A stretch of DNA of 64,000 nt from Hibiscus mutabilis (Eukaryota; Streptophyta; Magnoliopsida; Malvales; Malvaceae), in contig CM033745.1 of NCBI GenBank assembly GCA_019671005.1, positions 14,498,921-14,562,920 on the forward strand, written 5' to 3'. The notes under the pieces were generated by a model. That model was given only the letters and a program-made list of their open reading frames with translations, did no database searches and was not told the DNA's origin. Positions 55,183-64,000 of this stretch are shown piece by piece (position 1 is the stretch's first letter; every line of letters begins with the position of its first letter). The position numbers were made by a program, and so were the translations under genes.

Positions 55183-55950
55183 TGCAGGGACTAATTTTAT
55201 TATCGAATTACATAATATTAAAACAATATATAGAATTGAGTTTTTTAATACGAGTACGATAGTTTTATTAAAAGAGAAAAAATTTAAAAATACAATGAGA
55301 GTTTATAACTCATATAAACAAATTTGGTTCAGACATGTTCCTAAAAGCACAAAAACTAACATCTCTAGATTATAAACATGACCATACAAAGAAAAGGTAA
55401 ACCCTAACTCAAATTCTTGAAACAAAATAGATACATACATCACCAAAGCTTGACGATGAAAAGTAAAAACCAACAACAAAAAACATTAAAAATGTATATT
55501 AGAATAATAAGGCACGTTGTCAACATGGTCATTACCACAACTCGATTACGAACAAAAGTAGTGACCGTGAACTTGTATCCAAATTCAGTTCGAGGGTCTA
55601 AAACAGAGAGATCAACAAGATAATCAAAAGAGCGTCATCTTGATAAGTCGTGGCGACGTCAAATTCAACCCTGATAAAAAATCAAGTGAAAGAGAAAAAT
55701 GACCAAACAATCGATTAAGAAAAAAATTGTGTCAAAAGGCATAGAATACATACTAAAAGGTAGAAAAAACATGTCACAAAAAAGAGTTACTGAATTAAAA
55801 ATTAAAAAGCAAAAAACAAAACAAAAGAATAAAAAAAATATCGGCAACGGACAAATAATACTAAAACTGGTACCGTCGTTGGTTACGTAAAAATGAAAAT
55901 AAAGAAAAAGTTGAAGTTGCTTGAGGGGGAAAACTAATTGGTTTTTCAAA
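55183..55950. other. AT-rich intergenic stretch
   Basis: No gene is seen. Purine-rich from 55680 to 55850. Confidence 0.5.
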
Positions 55951-56483
55951 CATATTGTCACGGGGCTAGATTTTGACCCTAGCGGATCCGTGCGGCCTTA
56001 GACGCCTTCGACGCAAATCAGCCGATTCCTATGCCTAAGTCAGCCTTCAACTAGCCTTGTGAGTACTCCTTCTCGACAACGGCTCCGACAAGCCCTCCAG
56101 GTTTCGATGGATCTTGTCACGGACTAGATCTTTGCCAGACGAATCATGTGAACCTTAGTCGCTTTCTCGGTTGAAACGTCTGCTAAGTCACCCTGAAATC
56201 CCTTGTCACGGCCTTAGGTGAAGCTCTCTCGACAAACACCTAACTCAGCCAGGATTCTCGCTCCGAAAGATCAAACACTTCCCGAATCCCTCGAACGAAA
56301 GATCGTTCTAAGCGGAAACTAATCAAAGAGCAATGGAAAGAGATTGGCAACACGAACAACGAAGAACACTCAAGAACAATAAAGAATACTCAAAGAGTTT
56401 AGAGTAAATGCTTCTTGTATTACTCAAAGTAAATGAATAAGTGAATATGAGATGAAGTGATTTACAAGTGAGAAGAGAGCCTC

Positions 56484-56491
56484 TATTTATA
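56484..56491 (-). promoter_or_regulatory. Predicted LTR TATA box (TATAAATA)
   Basis: CAACTATAAATAGAGGC on the minus strand, conserved in the partner LTR at 60605-60612 and parallel to TATAAAAGGAGGC in the chromovirus. Confidence 0.65.
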
Positions 56492-56689
56492 GTTGAACTC
56501 CCCTACATCCAACGGCTCAGTTTAAATTACATCGACGGTCGAGATTGATCTTATCTAATCAAATCTCAATTCAAATCTCTAATTATCACAAACATTATCT
56601 ACACATTATATTTCAAATAAATAGATGATGCTTTGACCGAATTACCCTCCTGAATCCTCCATGGATTTGGCTAAGTCATGTGGGCTTGC

Positions 56690-57010
56690 GGGCTTTCTAG
56701 CATTCTCCAAGTGTCGGGCCAAGTGTGATGGTCTTGGCAAGCCCGTTACAGCGTGCAAACCCTCTTTGGCTGATTCTTGCGCCAATGCCTCGGTCCTAAA
56801 GGTTTGGTCCACGCCTTCCTCCAAGTGCTGGGCCACATTTGGTAAACCTATTACATCGCGCAAACCTTCTTTGGTTGATTCTTGCGCCAACGCCTTGGTC
56901 CCAAAGGTATGGTCCACGACATTCTCCGAGTGTTGGGCCACATTTGGCAAGCCCGTTACATTGCGCACAACCTCTCTATCTGATGCTCGCGCCAATGTCT
57001 CGATCTGAAA
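56690..57010 (-). repeat. 105-bp tandem repeat in LTR (35-codon unit)
   Basis: The landmark [GA]TTACA recurs at 56745, 56850 and 56955, exactly 105 bp apart. On the minus strand each unit reads as 35 residues (GLPNVAQH..TF.TEALAQES..EGLR). The partner LTR has two such landmarks (about 60865, 60970), which explains most of the 139-bp length difference. Confidence 0.85.
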
Positions 57011-57026
57011 AGTTTGGTCCGTGACA

Positions 57027-57038
57027 TTCTCCCCCACT
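57027..57038 (-). other. Polypurine tract of gag-only element
   Basis: AGTGGGGGAGAA on the minus strand directly before the 3' LTR start TGTCACGG. Confidence 0.82.
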
Positions 57039-57532
57039 TGACATAGCGACGCCCTCGTCGTTGCACTCGAACGATCTTGGGCAGGGTCAACTTGATTACT
57101 CGTCGATGCCTCGGCTTCATGCAATTCCCCCATATGAACTGCTCGCCTCGACTCAAACTGTCGTTGAACATCACGTGCTAACGCGCCTCTTGATACATCT
57201 CTCTTATAGGAGCATTCTTCCACAACCTCAGATTTACCTCAACTCAGACCCACTTGGTCATGCGGCAAAGACTTGAAAGTCATCACAACATTGAACACAG
57301 ACTGAACTCTCAGATTCGTCGACAACTCTGGCTTGCCCCTTTGAACTCTGAAAGGTCTCTTCCAATCTTCTTTTCCCCCGCACTGAAGACTAGGTCTTAC
57401 TTGACCTACGCGCATCAACAATGGCAAATCAAAACCAAAAACACTAGGAATGTGTTTGAGATGTACCTTCTCCTTGATCACATTTACTCTAAAACAGGTC
57501 AGCCCTTCTTTTTCCTTGAAGTCTGGCCTCCT
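57039..57532 (-). other. 3' interior of gag-only element
   Basis: One minus-strand ORF (57481-57239) and another (57223 running past the PPT into the LTR to 56642). The latter is open for 193 codons because the LTR units are multiples of three. Neither matches a known domain; they may be a degraded gag tail. Confidence 0.5.
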
Positions 57533-59794
57533 CTACATTGAACATTCTTCATCGAAGTTCTTTGCATGCATCGGCACTTTTGCCACAAAGTCCGTTGCGC
57601 TATTCTGCATCGGCTCTTCTTCCCTGAAGTCTGTTGCTTCTGGTTGCATCCGCCCTTCTGATTTGAAGTTTGGTGCTCTCTTGCATCGATCCTTCTTCTT
57701 TGAAGTTTGGTGCTTTCTCTTGCGTCGACACTTCCTACCTGAAGTTCGTCGCTCGTTTCTCACCTTGCCCATTGGTGGTGTCTCCACGGTTACTATGTCC
57801 CTTAACGGCTTGGCCCCCTTCGACTCTCCAATGGTCTCAAAAGTGATGTTTTTTCCCTGAACATCCTCGGTAAGCTCCTCGGTAGCCTTCTCAGACATGG
57901 TCACCCCTTTCTGCTTTCGGTCCCCCTTGGCCTTGGAATAACTCGACATTATCGGATCAAACGATGCGGCCTCGCTCTCTTCGGGCTCACCCAACTCCTT
58001 GGATGGCTTGACCCTATCTAGGCACTCTCGCAATTTGTAAGGCCCCTTACACTGGTAGCACTCTAGTTGCTTCATCTTGCGTCTGCACTTCTTCCTCGAA
58101 GTCCTTCGCTTCTTTCCCACCTTGCCCATAGGTGGCATCTTAACGGTTGTTATGTCCCTTAACGGCTCAGCCCCCTTAGACACTCTACTGGTCTCAAAAG
58201 CAATGTTCTTCACTTGAACACCCTCGGCAAGCTCTTTCCCAGCCTTCCCGGACATCTTCAACCCATTCTGCTCATGGTCTCCGCTTACCTTGGCAGAACT
58301 AGACAACTCTGAACCAAGTTTCACAGGCTCTTTACTCTTGGTCTTGTCTTGTCCCTCGGACCACTTGGCTCAAAACGGGCATCTCCGCAACTTATGAGGT
58401 CCCTTGCATCGGTAGCACTCCAATCGCCTCGTCTTCACCCTTGGCTTGACAGTTTTCTCACTTGCTATCGCACCAAGTCTCATCACTGGCTGGACTACTT
58501 TGGCACTCGTAGTCAAACCACGATTCTCACTTCGCTTGGCGGCATTGACACATACAATCGCCCCAAGTCTCGCTGCTTCACCCTTTGACTCGTCTGTTGT
58601 CTTCACCATGGCAGCTAGGCGGTTCTTCTCGGGACATCCCCTTATCAAATGAGGACCATCACAGAAGTAGCACTTCAACTTCTTGCTCCCCTTCTTTTCT
58701 GGCATGGACTTAGCCTCACCATTCCCCTCGTCTCTCGAACTGGGCTTGGTTGACTCAACACTCGCATGCTTGCATTTTGCGGGCTCGGTCAGAGGTTCGG
58801 CAACAACGAGAGACTCTGAAAGTCTATGGGCATCTCTCTGCTCTACTGCGAGCTTCGCCCCTGGTCTAAATCCCTCTAAAAAGGTCTTGAGCGCATCACA
58901 TTCACTCATTGTCGTCTTGCAACTGAGCAGCTCCCTCTTGAGCTCATCCACTTCTTTTCGCAAAGCTTCTATCTCAGCTTCACTAGCATTACTCCCTCGA
59001 ACAGTCACCAACTTGTTGAGAACTTCTCGTGTCTCATCCTTGAACCGGTCATCTATGGACTCTACTTCGTCAAGACGGGACTCGAAAACACCTTGGGACT
59101 GCTTGGCCTCCTCTTCGGATTTCTCAAGTCTAAGAACCCTCTTTCCTAACAACTCCAATTCTATCTTCATTGCCTCCACTGCATCTTGAAGGGAATTATC
59201 TTGTTGTTTCAACTTATCGTACACCGAGTTGAGAACTTCTTGGATCTTCTTCGCGGTTTTCTCCTTGGAAGAATCATCCGCTTTTTGCAAAGCCCCCATC
59301 TTGGCTTCATAAGCACAACTCTCTCGAACTACCTTCAACTCGTTGAGGATGCGTTGCATCTCGTCATTGAACTTGCCCTCCATGGACTCTAACTTTTCAA
59401 GACGTGACTCCACAACACTTTGGGTCTTTTTGGCCTCCTCTCTTAGAGTTTCCACTGTAGCCTCTAAGGAATTGCCGCGCTCAGATATCTTAACTTCCAA
59501 GCCATTAAGAGCCCATTGAACCTCCTCCTGGATCCCTTCTAGAGACTCTAACATCTCAATATCCAACGAACCCAGCTTCTCAAGGTTTACTGACTCTAGC
59601 TGTTCAAACACTACCTTGGCCTCCTTATCGAAGTCCAAGAGTTTATCGACCCAAGCCTCCATGACCGTTATGAATTCGAGATTCGATTGCACCTTATTTT
59701 CAAGACGGTTACTCCTCTCGTCAAATTCATTCAGAGTCTTTCTTACATCGTCCATTGTCAATGTCTTCTTCTTTGGTGCCATCTTAATCACCAC
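57533..59794 (-). pseudogene. gag: Gag-like ORF with coiled coils and zinc knuckles, one in-frame stop
   Basis: One frame of 754 codons from 59794 (MVIKMAPKKK) to 57533, broken only by a TGA at 58372-58370. The first 300 residues are rich in Leu/Glu heptads (coiled coil), with internally repeated LESxEG-type blocks. Zinc knuckles follow: CYFCDGPHLIRGC and CYRCKGPHKLRRC just before the TGA, then CYQCKGPYKLREC after it. The part after the TGA is Lys/Arg-rich (RRTSRKKCRRK). It has no start codon of its own at the junction (GTG), so the stop is a mutation or a readthrough site. It would package element RNA, with enzymes from a related chromovirus. Confidence 0.85.
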
Positions 59795-59839
59795 TTTGCC
59801 ACGAACTAGTTTGATCCCTAATCAATTCGACTAACTCGA

Positions 59840-60045
59840 ACGCAAACCACCACCACGCTTAACTGCAACTACAAGCTGGAATCCACCACACTTGACTGCA
59901 CCTGCAAGCTGGCTTGAACGCAAGCCACCACTACGCTTAACTGCAACTACAAGTTGGAATCCACCACACTTGACTGCACCTGCAAGCTGGCTTCAACACA
60001 AGTCACCACCACACTTGACTGCAACTGCGAGCTGGCTCGAACGTA
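59840..60045 (-). repeat. Leader tandem repeat
   Basis: About three units of 'cttaactgcaactacaagctgg..' / 'cttgactgcacctgcaagctgg..' between PBS and gag start, period about 75 bp with internal half-repeats. Confidence 0.75.
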
Positions 60046-60059
60046 AGTCCCTTCCTCGA

Positions 60060-60074
60060 CTCGCTCTGATACCA
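60060..60074 (-). other. Primer-binding site of gag-only element (tRNA-iMet)
   Basis: TGGTATCAGAGCGAG on the minus strand, 2 nt from the LTR; a good initiator-Met site. Confidence 0.88.
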
Positions 60075-60076
60075 CT

Positions 60077-61008
60077 TGTCACGGGGCTAGATTTTGACCA
60101 TAGCGGATCCGTGCGGCCTTAGACGCCTTCGACGCAAATCAGTCGATTCCTATGCCTAAGTCAACCTTCAACCAGCCTTGTGAGTACTCCTGCTTGACAA
60201 CGGCTCCGACAAGCCCTCCAGGTTTCGATGGATCTTGTCACGGGCTAGACCTTTGCCAGACGAATCGTGTGAACCTTAGTCGCTTTCTCGGTTGAAACGT
60301 CTGCTAAGTCACCCTGAAATCCCTTGTCAGGGCCTTAGGTGAAGCTCTCTCGACAAACACCTAACTCAGCCAGGATTCTCGCTCCGGAAGATCAAGCACT
60401 TCCCGAAGCCCTCGAACGAAAGATCGTTCTAAGCGGAAACTAATCAAAGAGGAATGGAAAGAGATTGGCAACACGAACAACGAAGAACACTCAAGAACAA
60501 TAAAGAATACTCAAAGAGTTTAGAGTAAATGCTTCTTGTATTACTCAAAGTAAATGAATAAGTGAATATGAGATGAAGTGATTTACAAGTGAGGAGGAAG
60601 CCTCTATTTATAGTTGAACTCCCCTACATACAACGGCTCAGTTTAAATTACATCGACGGTCGAGATTGATCTTATCTAATCAAATCTCAATTCAAATCTC
60701 TAATTATCACAAACATTATCTACACATTATATTTCAAATAAATAGATGATGCTTTGACCGAATTACCCTCCTGAATCCTCAAAGGATTTGGCTAAGTCCT
60801 GTGGGCTTGCGGGCTTTCTAGCATTCTCCAAGTGCCGGGCCAAGTGTGATGGTCTTGGCAAGCCCGTTACACCGCGCAAACCCTCTTTGGCTGATTCTTG
60901 CGCCAATGCCTCGGTCCTAAAGGTTTGGTCCACGCCTTCCTCCAAGTGCTGGGCCACATTTGGCAAGCCCGTTACATCGCGCAAACCCGAAAAGTTTGGT
61001 CCGTGACA
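60077..61008 (-). repeat. 5' LTR of gag-only element
   Basis: 932 bp, 139 bp shorter than its partner, mostly through one fewer 105-bp unit and a smaller deletion near the end. TATAAATA at 60605-60612. Confidence 0.9.
60605..60612 (-). promoter_or_regulatory. Predicted LTR TATA box, gag-only element 5' LTR
   Basis: TATAAATA on the minus strand, conserved with 56484-56491. Confidence 0.65.
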
Positions 61009-61660
61009 ATATGCATAAAATTAAATTTTTAATTTTTTTGTTTAAATTATAAACGGGGAAATACCCTAAACCATACATAATTTCAAACGCTGGTTGGGGA
61101 GCGCAGCCACAGAAACAAAGCAAAAAGGTTAGTTATCTCAATTCAATTATAGATTTTACGTGTTAGATGCGCGGCGTTAAAGTAAACGGGCGTCGTTACT
61201 TGGGCAAGGCAATGATGCAAAGGTACCGTCAATTTTAACGTTTTGAAAACCCCAAAAAAAGGTTAGAAAAGCGTCAAACATGCAGATTCTCTCGGAGATA
61301 AGGTTTTTGCTTATGAGTCACCTAAACATTGCTCATCCATTCAATGTTTTTTGCTTTCCTCATTTTCTCGCGGTTTTCCCCCTTTTCTTTCTATATCTCG
61401 TTTTCTTCCCTAACTCACCCAATGAATAATTATTATTTATCTCATTGGAATTATCATTTTATTAAGTTTTGATGCTCAAAAATTTTAATTTAAATTTTAT
61501 TACTAATAATAGTTTAAAAATATAATTGATTTTTAAAATAAATGTGACCACTTAAAAAATTCTAAGAACCAATAATAAATAAATGAGAAAAATATGTATT
61601 TTTTCCCTCCATGTACAATTGAGCTTTATTAATAGGATAGAGAAAATTTAGTTTTATATG
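61009..61660. other. Intergenic stretch, possible exon-like patch
   Basis: 61080-61210 is GC-richer ('gctggttggggagcgcagccac', then AAAAAG|GTTAGT, donor-like). It could be the 5' exon of a host gene lying outside the window, but no coding sequence follows. The rest is AT-rich. Confidence 0.3.
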
Positions 61661-62400
61661 GGTCATGTTTGGTAAATAGCGATTTGAACTAAAATTAAAA
61701 GTTTAAGTTAATATTAGAAGTTTGACCGATCAAATCCGCTAATTTGGATGTTTGGCGAATAGTGGATTGGAGTAGCAAATTGGGATGAAACCTCTAATTT
61801 TGAAAAAACTGCTAATAGGAGCTTTTTAAAATTAGCGGTTTGACATAATAGTTATAAAGACCCTTTTACCCTTAACAATTATCAAAAATCTCCAAAAAAA
61901 ACTTAAATCTAATTTTTTTTTATTTTAATTTTTCACCATCACACATTTATACTGTGACATTTGTAAAATGATACTTTTTATTTTTTCTTTTTATTCTAAC
62001 ACATTTATATTTTTATTTTTATTTAAATTTAATAATTAATTAAATTGTATTAAAAAAATTATATAAATAATAAATTAATATATAGATCGTTCAAATATGC
62101 TTATTATTGTTATATTAAAAAATATTTTTCATAATCTAATTAATATTAATAGGTACAAAATATTTTTTTGAATGGTAGATACAAAATATTGATAACTAAT
62201 AAACTATTCAAACAAACATCGAATATAATCATGTCCTTATATGTCATTTTGTTTGTTTAAATAATCAAACATCTATTAGCTATCAGTTAATTTTACCAAA
62301 TACTTTTATACAATCAGCTAATACGATTCGCTAGTTAAATCAACTAATTCAATCAGCTATCAGATAATGTAACCATAAATTTTTTAACATTGTTTTTAAT
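61661..62400. mobile_element. Possible degraded MITE
   Basis: Left 'gggtcatgtttggtaaatagcg' resembles the GGxCxTGTTTGGT termini of common plant MITEs. Near 62285-62365 'accaaatac' and 'aatcagctatcag' words lie in inverted sense to 'ggattgg' and 'ctaat' words on the left. Ends are uncertain. Confidence 0.3.
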
Positions 62401-62849
62401 TATTAAATTCTGGTTTTTAATTATTTTATTCAAAAATAAATAAACGAATAAAAATAAAGTACAATTATAATAACATTTATTGTTAAAATGAATTTTCATT
62501 TTTCATTTGGATTAATCAGTATAAGATTGGTTCAATTAGGAATTTAAATAATAGTATTAATGAGTAACGTTTGTGATTGAATATATTGAGAAAGATATTT
62601 TTAACAATATCGGCAATAAAACATAATTCAATAATTTTTTTAAAAAAGGAAACGTAATAGACAATTGTGGAGAAAAAGGCACGAGACTTGAAATTTATTT
62701 GATGTATATTTTTCTTTTATTTACTATTTTAATAGCCGTGCAATAGTTTTTTTTACTACTTCAATAGTTGTGTAACAGTCTTACATTTAGTATTTTAGTT
62801 TATCGACATGTTAATGATCTATTTTTTATCAAATTGAAATATTACATTT
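62401..62849. other. AT-rich intergenic stretch
   Basis: No gene or clear repeat. Confidence 0.5.
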
Positions 62850-62925
62850 TTATACGAGGATTCGAACCTATATAAAATGAGATAATATGAGCATTTTTAG
62901 CCACTAAGTCAATTAATAGATCTCA
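62850..62925 (-). mobile_element. SINE-like copy, family 2
   Basis: Minus strand: A-box-like TTGACTTAGTGGCTA (62899-62913), then B-box TAGGTTCGAATCCTC (around 62856-62870), a near-perfect GGTTCGAATCC. Only this head is clear. Confidence 0.5.
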
Positions 62926-63329
62926 CATGCTAATGTCTATTAACGTTATGTGTTATTTTTTAAAATATTTTATTTTTAAATAAATAAAGCCGTTCTTAAT
63001 ACTTATAGTAAATAAAAATAAAAATTGACACCAAAAATCTAAATTTCCTAGATAATAGTATACATCATATCTAAGGTCCAAAATCCAAAATTATTAATTC
63101 ACAACTAAGACTAGCAATTTACAATTTCCAAATATCACTATTTAAGGAACGAAATCAAATTAAAACAAGTAAAGAATATTTTATTAAACTCCATGTTAAC
63201 TTGTGAATGAAAACAACAATTTTCTATTAATGAATCTTGACTTCTCCTTTTGTCAAGAAGACGAAATACGAGACCAACTAGAATTTCTTTTGAAAATTTT
63301 GTCTTCTATTTATTTTTGGTTGAAATAAA
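62926..63329. other. AT-rich intergenic stretch
   Basis: No gene is seen. Confidence 0.5.
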
Positions 63330-63412
63330 GAGATTCCAACACCGAAATTTGAACTCATACAAGATGAGACAACATAAACATTCTTAGCTATTAGGTCAAT
63401 TAGCCCTCTATT
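63330..63412 (-). mobile_element. SINE-like copy, family 2, diverged
   Basis: Minus strand: TAATTGACCTAATAGCTAAGAATG (A-box region 63385-63400), ..ATGTTGTCTCATCTTGTATGA.., then GAGTTCAAATTTCGG (B-box remnant), paralleling 62850-62925. Confidence 0.45.
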
Positions 63413-64000
63413 CTTTTAAGTTGTTGTATAAGATATAATCATAATTATACATAATATTTGTATTAACAAATTAATAATTGAAATATATCTGAACTTAACT
63501 CACCTCATTAAAAGCATCAGATGTAACTTATAAGTATCAAATTATTAATTCACAATTTTATGCAATTTTCAATCATCACTAGTTAAGGAACAAAAGCAAA
63601 ATAAAATAAGTAAGAATAGCATACTGTATCAAAAAGAAAGAATATCTATTAATTCCAAAGAATATCTTATTAAATTCCATTATCAGAAAACAACTTTTTT
63701 CAATGATTTTTAACTAATCCAGAGTCAAAATAAAATTAAAAAAAATACATATACAAATAGATAAATATTCAAAATATATTTGGAGTGGACTCATATGATT
63801 TAAATCAAAATAAAATTTTAAAACAATATATAAATAACTTACATAAATTTAAAATACTCAAAGGGCTGCGGAAATATTATCGACAACTGTCTCTTAATTT
63901 TTTGGAAGACATTGAAAGATACTTGCAAATAATTATAATTATTCACGTGGTTATGGAGCACGTTATCTTTTTGTACATCACTTCATTTGGAATATATAAA
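63413..64000. other. AT-rich intergenic stretch to window end
   Basis: No gene or recognisable repeat. Confidence 0.5.

Larger units (their letters stand above)
55956..57026 (-). repeat. 3' LTR of gag-only element
   Basis: 1071 bp. Near 55956, 56115 and 56203 there are three 'tgtcacgg.cta/tta' heads, as if the LTR start had been duplicated within it. Contains three 105-bp repeat units (56690-57010). Confidence 0.9.
55956..61008 (-). mobile_element. Non-autonomous gag-only LTR retrotransposon (TR-GAG-like)
   Basis: LTRs 55956-57026 and 60077-61008 with an inverted terminal 8-mer TGTCACGG/CCGTGACA. iMet-type PBS, PPT, and a 754-codon gag-like frame. There is no protease, RT, RNase H or integrase motif in any frame, and the 3.05-kb interior has no room for them. 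The flanks share ATAT (55952-55955 and 61009-61012). LTR head and gag N terminus are related to the chromovirus at 14681-22996. The gag-only layout matches what has been called TR-GAG. Confidence 0.87.

Noticed and set aside
58683..59189. 168-codon plus-strand ORF
   Set aside because: Antisense shadow of the gag-like ORF 57533-59794. It has no family resemblance.
61080..61210. First exon of a host gene downstream of the gag-only element
   Set aside because: Only a donor-like AAAAAG|GTTAGT and higher GC support it. No coding sequence follows in the window.

Overview
This is transposon-dominated nuclear DNA from a dicot plant. The organism cannot be fixed from sequence alone; the Athila and Ogre/Tat pol proteins look to me like those of Malvaceae (cotton relatives), which is only an impression. 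There is no intact host gene, rRNA, tRNA gene or prokaryotic feature. Almost every recognisable coding stretch is a decayed piece of an LTR retrotransposon. The one clear host-derived gene piece is a RING-finger fragment carried inside a DNA transposon.

Layout, left to right. (1) 98-12621: a long-terminal-inverted-repeat DNA element split in two by an 11.9-kb Athila-type Ty3/gypsy element on the minus strand (211-12085: LTRs, tRNA-Asp-like PBS, gag, PR, RT/RNase H, IN, env-like ORF, PPT). (2) 14681-22996: a short-LTR chromovirus on the minus strand. It keeps its LTRs, PBS, gag start, integrase and chromodomain, but its middle is replaced by a 5'-truncated second Athila copy on the plus strand (16552-22279). 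(3) 23620-24807: a Mutator-like TIR element carrying a minus-strand fragment of an APD-type membrane RING ubiquitin-ligase gene with its introns. (4) 25383-25640: a Stowaway MITE. (5) 28354-33347: a Del/Tekay-like element reduced to a 2.7-kb LTR, a PBS, about 0.85 kb of interior and a truncated second LTR, with a perfect 5-bp target duplication. (6) 34158-34780: a degenerate hAT-like element, then a 200-bp tandem duplication. (7) 36082-54799: an 18.7-kb Ogre/Tat element on the minus strand (3.3-kb LTRs, target duplication CTTAT, ORF1, gag, PR, RT, two RNase H domains, IN, tandem-repeat-rich 3' region). (8) 54824-55174: a hAT MITE with a perfect 8-bp target duplication. (9) 55956-61008: a non-autonomous element with LTRs, PBS, PPT and a gag-like ORF but no pol. 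(10) 61009-64000: AT-rich sequence with two SINE-like copies.

The retrotransposon genes would have worked as self-contained replication units: gag particle, protease processing, RT/RNase H copying primed at the PBS and PPT, and integrase insertion. All copies carry stops, frameshifts or lost catalytic residues. Many stops fit C-to-T change in CpG or CHG context, as expected of methylated, silenced DNA. The gag-only element at 55956 shares LTR sequence and gag design with the chromovirus at 14681, so it probably depended on that family's enzymes.

The most unusual signal is a DNA palindrome, GTTGCCNNGGCAAC, scattered through both Athila copies in LTRs, pol, the env-like ORF and a coding minisatellite. 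It is read in all three codon phases, so it appears to be maintained or spread as DNA rather than as peptide. Two other points stand out: a hairpin-forming tandem repeat next to the Athila PPT, and the intron-containing RING capture.
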